This document shows positions 1-4,915 of a DNA stretch of 10,207 nt, piece after piece. The notes beneath the pieces were generated by a model. The model searched no databases. It was not told the DNA's origin and worked only from the letters and a program-made list of their open reading frames with translations. This DNA is from Leptolinea sp. UBA4782 (lineage in GTDB: Bacteria > Chloroflexota > Anaerolineae > Anaerolineales > Anaerolineaceae): assembly GCA_002403095.1 (NCBI GenBank), contig DHHC01000048.1:29214-39420 (forward strand), in the 5' to 3' direction. The stretch's first letter is position 1; every line of letters starts with the position of its first letter. Position numbers and translations under genes: made by a program.

Positions 1-27
1 CCCATCGAGGGGCAGGCAATTCCTCTC
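1..27. repeat. 27-bp direct repeat, copy 1
   Basis: The first 27 bases of the window recur exactly at 79-105. Within the unit, GAGGGG (7-12) can pair with CCTCTC (22-27), one pair being G-U, across a 9-nt loop, so each copy can fold as a short RNA hairpin. The repeat starts at the first base of the window, so it may extend further left or mark a contig edge. Its function is unknown; it is intergenic and non-coding. Confidence 0.8.
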
Positions 28-41
28 CCCCCGACTACCTG

Positions 42-62
42 ACCACCGCAAGGTGGTTTTTT
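42..62 (+). terminator. Rho-independent terminator-like hairpin
   Basis: The stem ACCACC (42-47) / GGTGGT (52-57) closes a GCAA tetraloop and runs directly into six T residues (57-62). This is a textbook intrinsic terminator for + strand transcription. It presumably ends a gene lying left of the window, since no gene in the window precedes it. It sits between the two copies of the 27-bp repeat. Confidence 0.7.
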
Positions 63-78
63 CATTCTCGGAGTTTTC

Positions 79-105
79 CCCATCGAGGGGCAGGCAATTC
101 CTCTC
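79..105. repeat. 27-bp direct repeat, copy 2
   Basis: This is identical to bases 1-27, with 51 bases between the copies. Here the GAGGGG/CCTCTC stem gains one extra C-G pair (84 with 106). It abuts the palindromic element that begins at 113. Two copies separated by a terminator-like stem are not a CRISPR array. Confidence 0.8.
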
Positions 106-112
106 GCCTTCT

Positions 113-217
113 TGTCATCCTGAGGAAGCCTGCGACCGAAGGATCCCGCATTGGACTTTCAGGGCATGACTTTACAAAATTCTCAATGCAAGATGCTTCG
201 CTCCGCTCAGCATGACA
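113..217. repeat. Imperfect palindromic intergenic element (MITE/REP-like)
   Basis: The ends form an inverted repeat: TGTCATCCTGAG (113-124) against CTCAGCATGACA (206-217), 11 of 12 matching. Further in, the arms still match: GAAGGATCCCGCATTG (138-153) against the complement of the stretch at 184-199, with a perfect GCATTG/CAATGC pair at 148-153 and 184-189. About 30 nt of unpaired sequence lies at the centre. Intergenic repeats with a TCATCCTGAG...GAAGGATC core are, from memory, scattered in many environmental genomes. No transposase is present, so mobility would have to be supplied in trans. Bases 218-303 beyond it hold nothing I can identify. Confidence 0.6.
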
Positions 218-303
218 GTAGCTCTGTCATTCTTCACTTTGCATTTTTGTCAGGTTCTCCACTGGTGATTTTCACCTTCGCAGGAATTAATCTATTCGGA
301 TTA

Positions 304-312
304 TGCTATCAT
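304..312 (+). promoter_or_regulatory. Extended -10 promoter element of the small membrane protein gene
   Basis: TGC-TATCAT (304-312) fits an extended -10 (TGn plus hexamer). It lies about 27 nt before the ATG at 339, leaving room for a short leader that contains the Shine-Dalgarno. No convincing -35 box is seen, as is usual for extended -10 promoters. Confidence 0.4.
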
Positions 313-325
313 ATTCCTTAATACC

Positions 326-333
326 AAAGGAGA
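326..333 (+). promoter_or_regulatory. Shine-Dalgarno that fixes the start at 339
   Basis: AAAGGAGA lies 5 nt before the ATG at 339. The in-frame ATG at 303 has no such site and overlaps the probable -10 box, so the downstream ATG is the start. It is one of the few strong Shine-Dalgarno sites in this window. Confidence 0.75.
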
Positions 334-338
334 CACGC

Positions 339-536
339 ATGTCCACGAAAACCATCAGCCTTGTCCTTCTCATTATTGGTGCTGTTCTACTGGTATTATC
401 CCTTTTTGCCGACCTGATCGGGATCGGCTCGTACCCTGGAATGCATTCATCGCAAATCGCCGGGATCTTGATGGGTGCTGTCCTGCTCGCACTGGGAGTC
501 TATTTCCGCTTTACCAAAGCCACCCTGAAGAAGTAG
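339..536 (+). CDS. Small two-helix membrane protein, 65 aa, function unknown
   Basis: I do not recognise a named family. The 65-residue product has two hydrophobic stretches (about residues 5-26 and 38-58) joined by a short loop containing GIGSYPGMHSSQ, and a basic tail ending KATLKK. It is therefore probably an inner-membrane hairpin. The start at 339 is chosen over the in-frame ATG at 303 because a strong Shine-Dalgarno (326-333) precedes it at 5-nt spacing. It stands alone: a repeat cluster lies upstream and a terminator follows at 607-630, so it is likely monocistronic. The loop motif and the two clean helices make a real gene likely. Nothing in the sequence indicates a specific role. Confidence 0.7.
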   Translation: MSTKTISLVLLIIGAVLLVLSLFADLIGIGSYPGMHSSQIAGILMGAVLLALGVYFRFTKATLKK

Positions 537-572
537 TTTTCCCGGCCTCCACAGTAATCATCTGAAAAATAA

Positions 573-602
573 AATCCCTACAGGATTACCCGTGCAGGGA
601 TT
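573..602 (-). terminator. Terminator for the minus-strand zinc-ribbon gene
   Basis: AATCCCT (573-579) pairs with AGGGATT (596-602). Read on the minus strand, the stem is followed by a T-rich run (complement of 564-572), as expected for an intrinsic terminator downstream of the gene ending at 653. The 16-nt loop is rather long. It uses the same arm sequence as the neighbouring stem at 607-625. Confidence 0.6.
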
Positions 603-606
603 CTAT

Positions 607-630
607 AATCCCTTATTGAGGGATTGTTTT
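607..630 (+). terminator. Terminator for the plus-strand small membrane protein gene
   Basis: AATCCCT (607-613) and AGGGATT (619-625) form a perfect 7-bp stem with a TATTG loop, followed by GTTTT. It ends transcription from the 339-536 gene. Together with 573-602 it forms a back-to-back bidirectional terminator between two convergent genes. Confidence 0.7.
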
Positions 631-652
631 CATTAAGACGCCTGGGGCGAAC

Positions 653-1378
653 CTAAAGGAAGGGCCCCGCCGCCCTGGTGAAATCCAGTACAGCCCCCAT
701 CACAACTGCAACAGGCAATCCTTTTCCTTTTTTCATCGTTTCAGCAAATTGCTGCCTGGAAGTTCCATCCAATACAGGCATGGCGGATATCACCGGTTTC
801 TTCGGGCGTGGAGTACGGGTTGGCGTGGGCATCGGGGTATGGTATGGACCGTAATCGCCCCTCATCCATCCCCTAACCCCCAGAGCGATCAACCCGATCA
901 GCAGCAGGATATTGATCACCAGCAATATCCTGCGCACCTTGAAAAACAGCCTGAGCCGTTTCTCGCGCTTCTCTTTCCGGATGGAATTTTGCAGGATCGG
1001 CTCCACCCCGGCATAATAAATCACGTTGGATACGGTATTACAGTACGGGCATTCTTCAGGGGGTGTCACCCTGTATCCGTTGTCATGTTCGATACAGCGC
1101 ACCTGATTGACCTTGAACCCCTTGTGGCAGTTGTCACACTCAACATAAATATACTTGCCGACCTTCTTGATAAATCGCCACTGGCTGAGGGTCTGGTCAG
1201 TGGGATTCTCCGTTTGCATAAACCTGTGCCCACAATGGATGCACTGCTCCGCATTCAGGGGATTTTTGGTGTGGCAAACCGGACATACCTGTATCTCGGT
1301 ATCCAGCGTGGCACCGCAGTGTATGCAAATGCTTGCAATGTCAGGGTTTTCACTGGAACAATCCGGGCAGGTTTTCAT
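653..1378 (-). CDS. Membrane-anchored zinc-ribbon protein, 241 aa
   Basis: The N-terminus carries two consecutive zinc ribbons: Cys4/7 with Cys18/21 (CPDC...CIHC) and Cys32/35 with Cys46/49 (CPVC...CIHC). A third candidate metal site uses Cys81/84 and Cys110/113. A basic stretch (134-150) then leads into one transmembrane helix (about 151-169). A short Pro/Thr segment (TPMPTPTRTP, 181-190) and a 50-residue tail follow. By the positive-inside rule the ribbons should be cytoplasmic and the tail outside. Double zinc ribbons bind zinc and often protein partners; no catalytic motif is seen. The start has only a weak Shine-Dalgarno. A long open frame on the opposite strand (749-1414) is rejected because the Cys pattern is on this strand. 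The role is unknown; zinc binding and membrane anchoring are well supported. Confidence 0.85.
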   Translation of the reverse strand: MKTCPDCSSENPDIASICIHCGATLDTEIQVCPVCHTKNPLNAEQCIHCGHRFMQTENPTDQTLSQWRFIKKVGKYIYVECDNCHKGFKVNQVRCIEHDNGYRVTPPEECPYCNTVSNVIYYAGVEPILQNSIRKEKREKRLRLFFKVRRILLVINILLLIGLIALGVRGWMRGDYGPYHTPMPTPTRTPRPKKPVISAMPVLDGTSRQQFAETMKKGKGLPVAVVMGAVLDFTRAAGPFL

Positions 1379-1543
1379 ATCTTTAACAAATTAAGGACAA
1401 ATACCTTCCATTGATTCACTCAGGCTGCAAACCATGAACGTCTGACGAAATAAGTACACAAATAATATCAAATTGTTCCAGGTAAAACAATAGACATAAC
1501 CAGCGCCTTGCGGACCTGATACCCTTTTACTTATACATTAATA

Positions 1544-1572
1544 TTGAAAAATGGACTGAAAACTGGTAATGT
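1544..1572 (+). promoter_or_regulatory. Promoter of the four-helix membrane protein gene
   Basis: TTGAAA (1544-1549), a 17-nt spacer and TAATGT (1567-1572) preceded by TGG give a plausible -35/extended -10 promoter. It lies in the 211-nt divergent spacer between the zinc-ribbon gene and the gene at 1590. TATAGA (1573-1578), also preceded by TGT, is an alternative -10. The rest of that spacer shows only a weak ATTGTT...AACAAT dyad (1472-1491). Confidence 0.45.
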
Positions 1573-1589
1573 TATAGAGTGAGGTAAAA

Positions 1590-1985
1590 ATGGAAGAAAG
1601 AAACAAAAGATCCTTCTGGAAAGCCTTCCTGGCGGCGTCGTTCCTGCTGGTTTCATTGGGAGTTATGTTTTTCTTTATCGCTGAGAACTATAACCTGATT
1701 GAAATGAGATTCCTCCTGCTGGCAGCTGCAGGGTTGCTGGCAATCATTGCAGGTACAGGCATTTACCTGAACAAAAAGTGGGCTAATGTCGCCAGTGGAC
1801 TGGTGATGGCTGCAACGGGTGTCGTTCTGATCGTGCGTTCCATCATCGCTATCATCCACGCCTTCCCAGCCAATGCGGTTTTTGACCTGGCAAGCGGTTC
1901 TCTGCTGCTGGTCATCCTGCCGCTGGGCATCTCCCTGATTGCGGTCGGGGTCACATACATAAGCGGCGGTAAGATCAAGATCTGA
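1590..1985 (+). CDS. Four-helix membrane protein, 131 aa, function unknown
   Basis: I recognise no named family. The product is almost entirely membrane: helices at about 11-31, 41-60, 67-91 and 98-124, with a charged N-terminus (MEERNKRSFWK) and a short basic C-terminus. Small Gly/Ala-rich helices of this kind are common in uncharacterised bacterial inner-membrane proteins. GAGG at 1581-1584 lies 5 nt before the ATG, supporting the start. Its stop lies only 9 nt from the stop of the convergent endonuclease gene, with no terminator between, so the two 3' ends probably overlap as RNA. The acquired restriction cassette therefore sits immediately behind this gene. No function can be assigned. 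Confidence 0.75.
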   Translation: MEERNKRSFWKAFLAASFLLVSLGVMFFFIAENYNLIEMRFLLLAAAGLLAIIAGTGIYLNKKWANVASGLVMAATGVVLIVRSIIAIIHAFPANAVFDLASGSLLLVILPLGISLIAVGVTYISGGKIKI

Positions 1986-1994
1986 AATGGGAAA

Positions 1995-2753
1995 TCATGA
2001 ATAAATAGTATGATTTAGGTCATAATTTCCTGAAACATATCTAACTAGCTTTTGCCAATTAATCACTCCACTACTATCGCAGAATTCCTGGATGAATTGT
2101 GCTGTTAAGCAGTTAATTATGTTTCCTTTCTTTTCATAGAATTGGTCATTATGTTCTTTTGCTCTGAAGCCCACAGGTTCAATAATCTCTGTGTACAAAT
2201 TTTCGTTATTCGAAATTAATGCCCCAAAATTCTGTCCAACTATTTTGTAATATCCTTTAGATGTAATTTTTGTTGGCGTCTTTCCATAACAAATTCCGAG
2301 AACCTTGTAAACATTCATTACATGTAGGGATTGTTTTAGACGTCGTTCTGCTTCATTGAAGTCCTGCACTAATTTTTTATGTTGCGATGAGTTCCCCCAA
2401 TTAGGTCCAGACTTTATTGAAACTAAATAATGAGCACCATCATTTTCAAATTCCAGATCTAATCCAGGTGCACTTGATTTATATCCTCCAGTTGTCTTAC
2501 TGGCAATAAAGACAGCTAAGTCCTCCAAAAAATCGCCAAATAGCTTTTCTTCCGATGAAGATAAAAATGCATCTAAAGTACTGCATATTAATTCACTTGC
2601 TATAGAAATATTTTTTGCACGGAATAGATATGGATTCTTCGTAATCAGTTGTTTCAAAGTGAGTTTGCTGAGGATGTTTAACCTGCTTTGATGAAACACA
2701 TTGATATGCAGATTTACATACTCTGCCACCTCAGACATCTTTATAGTGTTCAT
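1995..2753 (-). CDS. Type II restriction endonuclease, PD-(D/E)xK type (PmeII/EcoO109I-like)
   Basis: This 252-residue protein is the probable restriction partner of the methyltransferase just upstream. Helical N-terminal segments (KLTLKQL, NPYLFRAKN at 40-48) precede a nuclease core: Glu77 in FGDFLEDLAVF, Asp99 in PGLDLEF, then VSIKSGPNWGNSSQ with Lys114. The usual D/E before the catalytic Lys is replaced by Ser112. The later segments GICYGK (153-158), YYKIVGQNFG (168-177) and a Trp-containing C-terminal helix match my memory of the PmeII-type family. The start has AAGGA 7 nt upstream. It follows the methyltransferase stop by 17 nt on the same strand, so both are likely co-transcribed, methyltransferase first, without a controller gene. 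The sequence is visibly AT-rich. The endonuclease role is likely; the exact family and cut site are uncertain. Confidence 0.8.
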   Translation of the reverse strand: MNTIKMSEVAEYVNLHINVFHQSRLNILSKLTLKQLITKNPYLFRAKNISIASELICSTLDAFLSSSEEKLFGDFLEDLAVFIASKTTGGYKSSAPGLDLEFENDGAHYLVSIKSGPNWGNSSQHKKLVQDFNEAERRLKQSLHVMNVYKVLGICYGKTPTKITSKGYYKIVGQNFGALISNNENLYTEIIEPVGFRAKEHNDQFYEKKGNIINCLTAQFIQEFCDSSGVINWQKLVRYVSGNYDLNHTIYS

Positions 2754-2770
2754 TTATTATTCCTTTTCAA

Positions 2771-3727
2771 TTATTTATTCTTACCAGCACCATTTTTTAA
2801 TCTTTGCCAGGCAAGGTCACAATACTCTTGATTGGTGTCAATCCCAAGATATCTTCGATTTAATTGCTTAGCTGCAACACAAGTTGTGCCAGAACCGTTA
2901 AATGGATCCAAAACAAGGTCATTTTCTTCTGTTAAGAGGTTGATAAACCACTCTGGTAATGCAACTGGAAAAGTTGCAGAATGTTGCCGGTTATAACATT
3001 CGGTTGCCATATGTAACACATTCGATGGATAGACTTTATCTCTACCTACCCAGTTGGAAATGTTCTTACCAAAACCAGAGCCAACTTTTGAGTTATCTCT
3101 TCGTTTATCAGTCTCGCTCAAATTCTTAAGCCTATCCTGTGCCCAATCTCCAATTGGTACCATTACAGTATCCTGGAACATTTTAAATTTCTTAGATTTT
3201 GTAAAATGCAACAATCTTTCCCAATTATCACGAAACCGGTTGGGCCATTTTCCCGGATGACTATTCTTTTTATGCCAAATATATTCTTCTGTCCAAAACC
3301 AGCCTTGATGGCGCATATTAAGAATCAATTCTAGAACGTAAGTATGCCTTTCTCCATCTACAACTCTCTCCTTGATGTTTAATATGAAGGAACCGGAAGG
3401 TTTTAATACTCTTAAGAATTGTTCAGATTTTGGTAAAAACCATTTTACATAGTGGTCCGCGGAAATTCCGCCGTAAGTATTCTTCCTCTGGTCAGCATAA
3501 GGTGGAGAAGTAACTATTAAATCTACACAATTATCCGGAAGCTGCCTTAGCACATCCTCGCAATCACCACAAATAATTTGATTGTCATAATTTACCTTAA
3601 ATTCAGGAACTATAGAAGTTGGATTAGTAGATAAGATACTCAACTGAATTTCGGGTTCTTTGATACTGTGGTTTTCCGTTTCTTCTGTGCAATTAAGATT
3701 TTTTGAGATTTTTTTCTGGGTATCCAT
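2771..3727 (-). CDS. Type II site-specific DNA amino-methyltransferase (beta-type order)
   Basis: The enzyme transfers a methyl group from S-adenosylmethionine to an exocyclic amino group in DNA, protecting the site cut by its partner nuclease. Catalytic motif IV, TSPPY (73-77), precedes motif I, DPFNGSG (274-280), and GIDTN (295-299). That permuted order marks the beta class and its N4-cytosine or N6-adenine relatives. TSPPY leans towards N4-cytosine but does not settle it. The middle (about 160-250), which includes the RFRDNWERLLHFTKS segment, probably holds the target-recognition region. The first 47 residues are polar and precede the conserved core. There is no Shine-Dalgarno: a -35/-10 pair lies so close that transcription should begin at the ATG itself. 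It heads a two-gene operon with the endonuclease. AT-rich. The family is certain; the specificity is not readable. Confidence 0.93.
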   Translation of the reverse strand: MDTQKKISKNLNCTEETENHSIKEPEIQLSILSTNPTSIVPEFKVNYDNQIICGDCEDVLRQLPDNCVDLIVTSPPYADQRKNTYGGISADHYVKWFLPKSEQFLRVLKPSGSFILNIKERVVDGERHTYVLELILNMRHQGWFWTEEYIWHKKNSHPGKWPNRFRDNWERLLHFTKSKKFKMFQDTVMVPIGDWAQDRLKNLSETDKRRDNSKVGSGFGKNISNWVGRDKVYPSNVLHMATECYNRQHSATFPVALPEWFINLLTEENDLVLDPFNGSGTTCVAAKQLNRRYLGIDTNQEYCDLAWQRLKNGAGKNK

Positions 3728-3733
3728 GGTTGT

Positions 3734-3762
3734 ATTTTATCTCTTTTGCAACCTTGCATCAA
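3734..3762 (-). promoter_or_regulatory. Promoter of the methyltransferase, leaderless geometry
   Basis: On the minus strand, TTGATG (3762-3757), exactly 17 nt, then TAAAAT (3739-3734) gives a good sigma-70-type promoter. Only 6 nt (ACAACC) separate the -10 box from the ATG at 3727, so the expected start point is the A of the start codon. This implies a leaderless mRNA, consistent with the lack of a Shine-Dalgarno. Confidence 0.65.
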
Positions 3763-3820
3763 ATCTAGAAACAAGCAAGTTGTCGAAAATAGGCTGTTAA
3801 GCGAGTTAAATTCCCACTCA

Positions 3821-3847
3821 TTTACTCCAATTTATTTTTGGTATAAT
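3821..3847 (+). promoter_or_regulatory. Promoter of the L,D-transpeptidase, leaderless geometry
   Basis: A perfect TATAAT (3842-3847) with the extended element TGG just before it lies 7 nt upstream of the ATG at 3855. TTTACT (3821-3826) is a weak -35 at 15-nt spacing. The predicted start point falls at or within two bases of the ATG, so the transcript should be leaderless or nearly so. It shares the 127-nt spacer with the divergent methyltransferase promoter. Confidence 0.65.
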
Positions 3848-3854
3848 CATTCCC

Positions 3855-4907
3855 ATGAAAGAGTATTCGCGGCGCGATTTCCTCAAATTGGCTGCCCTGG
3901 GCCTGAGTACCATGGCATTCCGCCCGTTCTTCGGGGCTGGCAATTCCATTGCACAGGACATGGAAAACGTCACCCTCGGGCGAATTGCCAAAGCCAGCAT
4001 CAGTGTTTACAGCCAGCCGGATGATCAGAGCCGCATCCTCTACACCCGCTACCAGGATGAGCTGATCAATATCTATGATGAAGTGATCTCAGATAAAGGC
4101 CCTACCTGGAATCCTTTATGGTACCGGGTGTGGCGAGGGTACATCCACAGCGCCCAGATCCAGATTGTACAGCACAGGTTGAACCCGGTGGCTTCGGCTA
4201 TTGCAGGGGATAAACAGCTGGCAGAGGTCACAGTCCCCTTTACCCAGTCGATGCGCCGCATCAACGGGCAGGGCTGGCAGCCGGTCTACCGCCTGTATTA
4301 CGAATCGATCCACTGGGTGGTGGCAGTTGAAGAAGGTCCTGACGGCGCCCCATGGTATCGCATCAAGGACGAACTGCTTGACGCCGATTCGATGGATTAC
4401 CATGTCCCAGCCGCCCACCTGCGCATCCTTTCGGAAGATGAACTGACTCCCATCTCCCCTGAAATCCCGCACCATCAAAAACGGATCGAGGTATCGCTTG
4501 CCCAGCAGACCCTGGTTGCCTACGAGTACGAAGTACCCGTGCTCGAGACGAAGATCTCATCCGGCTTGAACTACAAACCCGACCCCGATAAGCCTTCCTG
4601 GAAGACACCCACCGGCGAATTCAATGTCAGTGTCAAGATGCCCTCCAAGCACATGGGAGATGGGCAATTAACATCAGACCTGAATGCTTATGAATTACCT
4701 GGTGTACCCTGGAGTTCTTTCTTCGCTGAGAATGGTGTGGCTTTCCACGGCACCTACTGGCATAATAACTATGGCATCCCGATGAGCCACGGCTGTGTGA
4801 ACATGAAACCTGATGAAGCCAAATGGCTGTTCCGCTGGGTGCGCCCTATCCATGAAGAAATTGACTGGGACCATAAAGGTCTGGGTACAACCGTAATCGT
4901 CACTTAG
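3855..4907 (+). CDS. Tat-exported L,D-transpeptidase (YkuD domain), 350 aa
   Basis: This enzyme forms 3-3 peptidoglycan cross-links, or attaches partners to the wall, through a catalytic Cys. The N-terminus has a twin-arginine signal (SRRDFLK, 5-11), a hydrophobic stretch to about 28 and a plausible cleavage after SIA (31-33). Two SH3-like modules are likely at about 42-105 and 118-193 (beta-rich, SVYSQPDDQSRILY and the WYRI/HVPAAHLRIL end). The YkuD domain fills about 209-349, with His298 in HGTYWHNNYG and the SHGCVNM motif (311-317) placing Cys314 as nucleophile. All key residues are present. There is no Shine-Dalgarno; TATAAT lies 7 nt before the ATG, so it is probably leaderless. It ends 8 nt before the convergent hemW stop. 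Gene identity is firm; the exact wall reaction is inferred. Confidence 0.92.
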   Translation: MKEYSRRDFLKLAALGLSTMAFRPFFGAGNSIAQDMENVTLGRIAKASISVYSQPDDQSRILYTRYQDELINIYDEVISDKGPTWNPLWYRVWRGYIHSAQIQIVQHRLNPVASAIAGDKQLAEVTVPFTQSMRRINGQGWQPVYRLYYESIHWVVAVEEGPDGAPWYRIKDELLDADSMDYHVPAAHLRILSEDELTPISPEIPHHQKRIEVSLAQQTLVAYEYEVPVLETKISSGLNYKPDPDKPSWKTPTGEFNVSVKMPSKHMGDGQLTSDLNAYELPGVPWSSFFAENGVAFHGTYWHNNYGIPMSHGCVNMKPDEAKWLFRWVRPIHEEIDWDHKGLGTTVIVT

Positions 4908-4915
4908 CCCCTGCT

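Larger units (their letters stand above)
1995..3727 (-). other. AT-rich Type II restriction-modification cassette (probable horizontal acquisition)
   Basis: This block holds exactly two genes, methyltransferase then endonuclease, on the minus strand. Hand counts give 17/60 GC at 2101-2160 and 22/60 at 2641-2700, against 37/60 at 4261-4320 in the next gene. The composition break, the self-contained gene pair and the close fit between host genes suggest transfer. I see no transposase, integrase, tRNA or obvious target-site duplication at the edges. Confidence 0.7.

Noticed and set aside
1..105. Possible CRISPR array
   Set aside because: There are only two copies, 51 nt apart, and the interval is a terminator-like hairpin rather than a spacer. 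No cas genes are present.
303..338. N-terminal extension of the small membrane protein from the ATG at 303
   Set aside because: It overlaps the likely -10 box, lacks a Shine-Dalgarno, and a strong AAAGGAGA precedes the ATG at 339.
749..1414. 221-codon open frame on the plus strand
   Set aside because: It lies antisense to the zinc-ribbon gene, whose regular CxxC pairs and membrane helix show the minus strand is coding. The plus-strand product has no recognisable motif.
1986..3854. A larger novel defence or mobile system around the restriction genes
   Set aside because: Only the methyltransferase and nuclease are present. There is no helicase, controller, integrase, transposase or further unknown gene in the AT-rich block.
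3746..4024. 92-codon plus-strand frame over the divergent promoters
   Set aside because: It covers the spacer and the start of the L,D-transpeptidase in another frame. The Tat signal and YkuD gene are clearly the real coding sequence.
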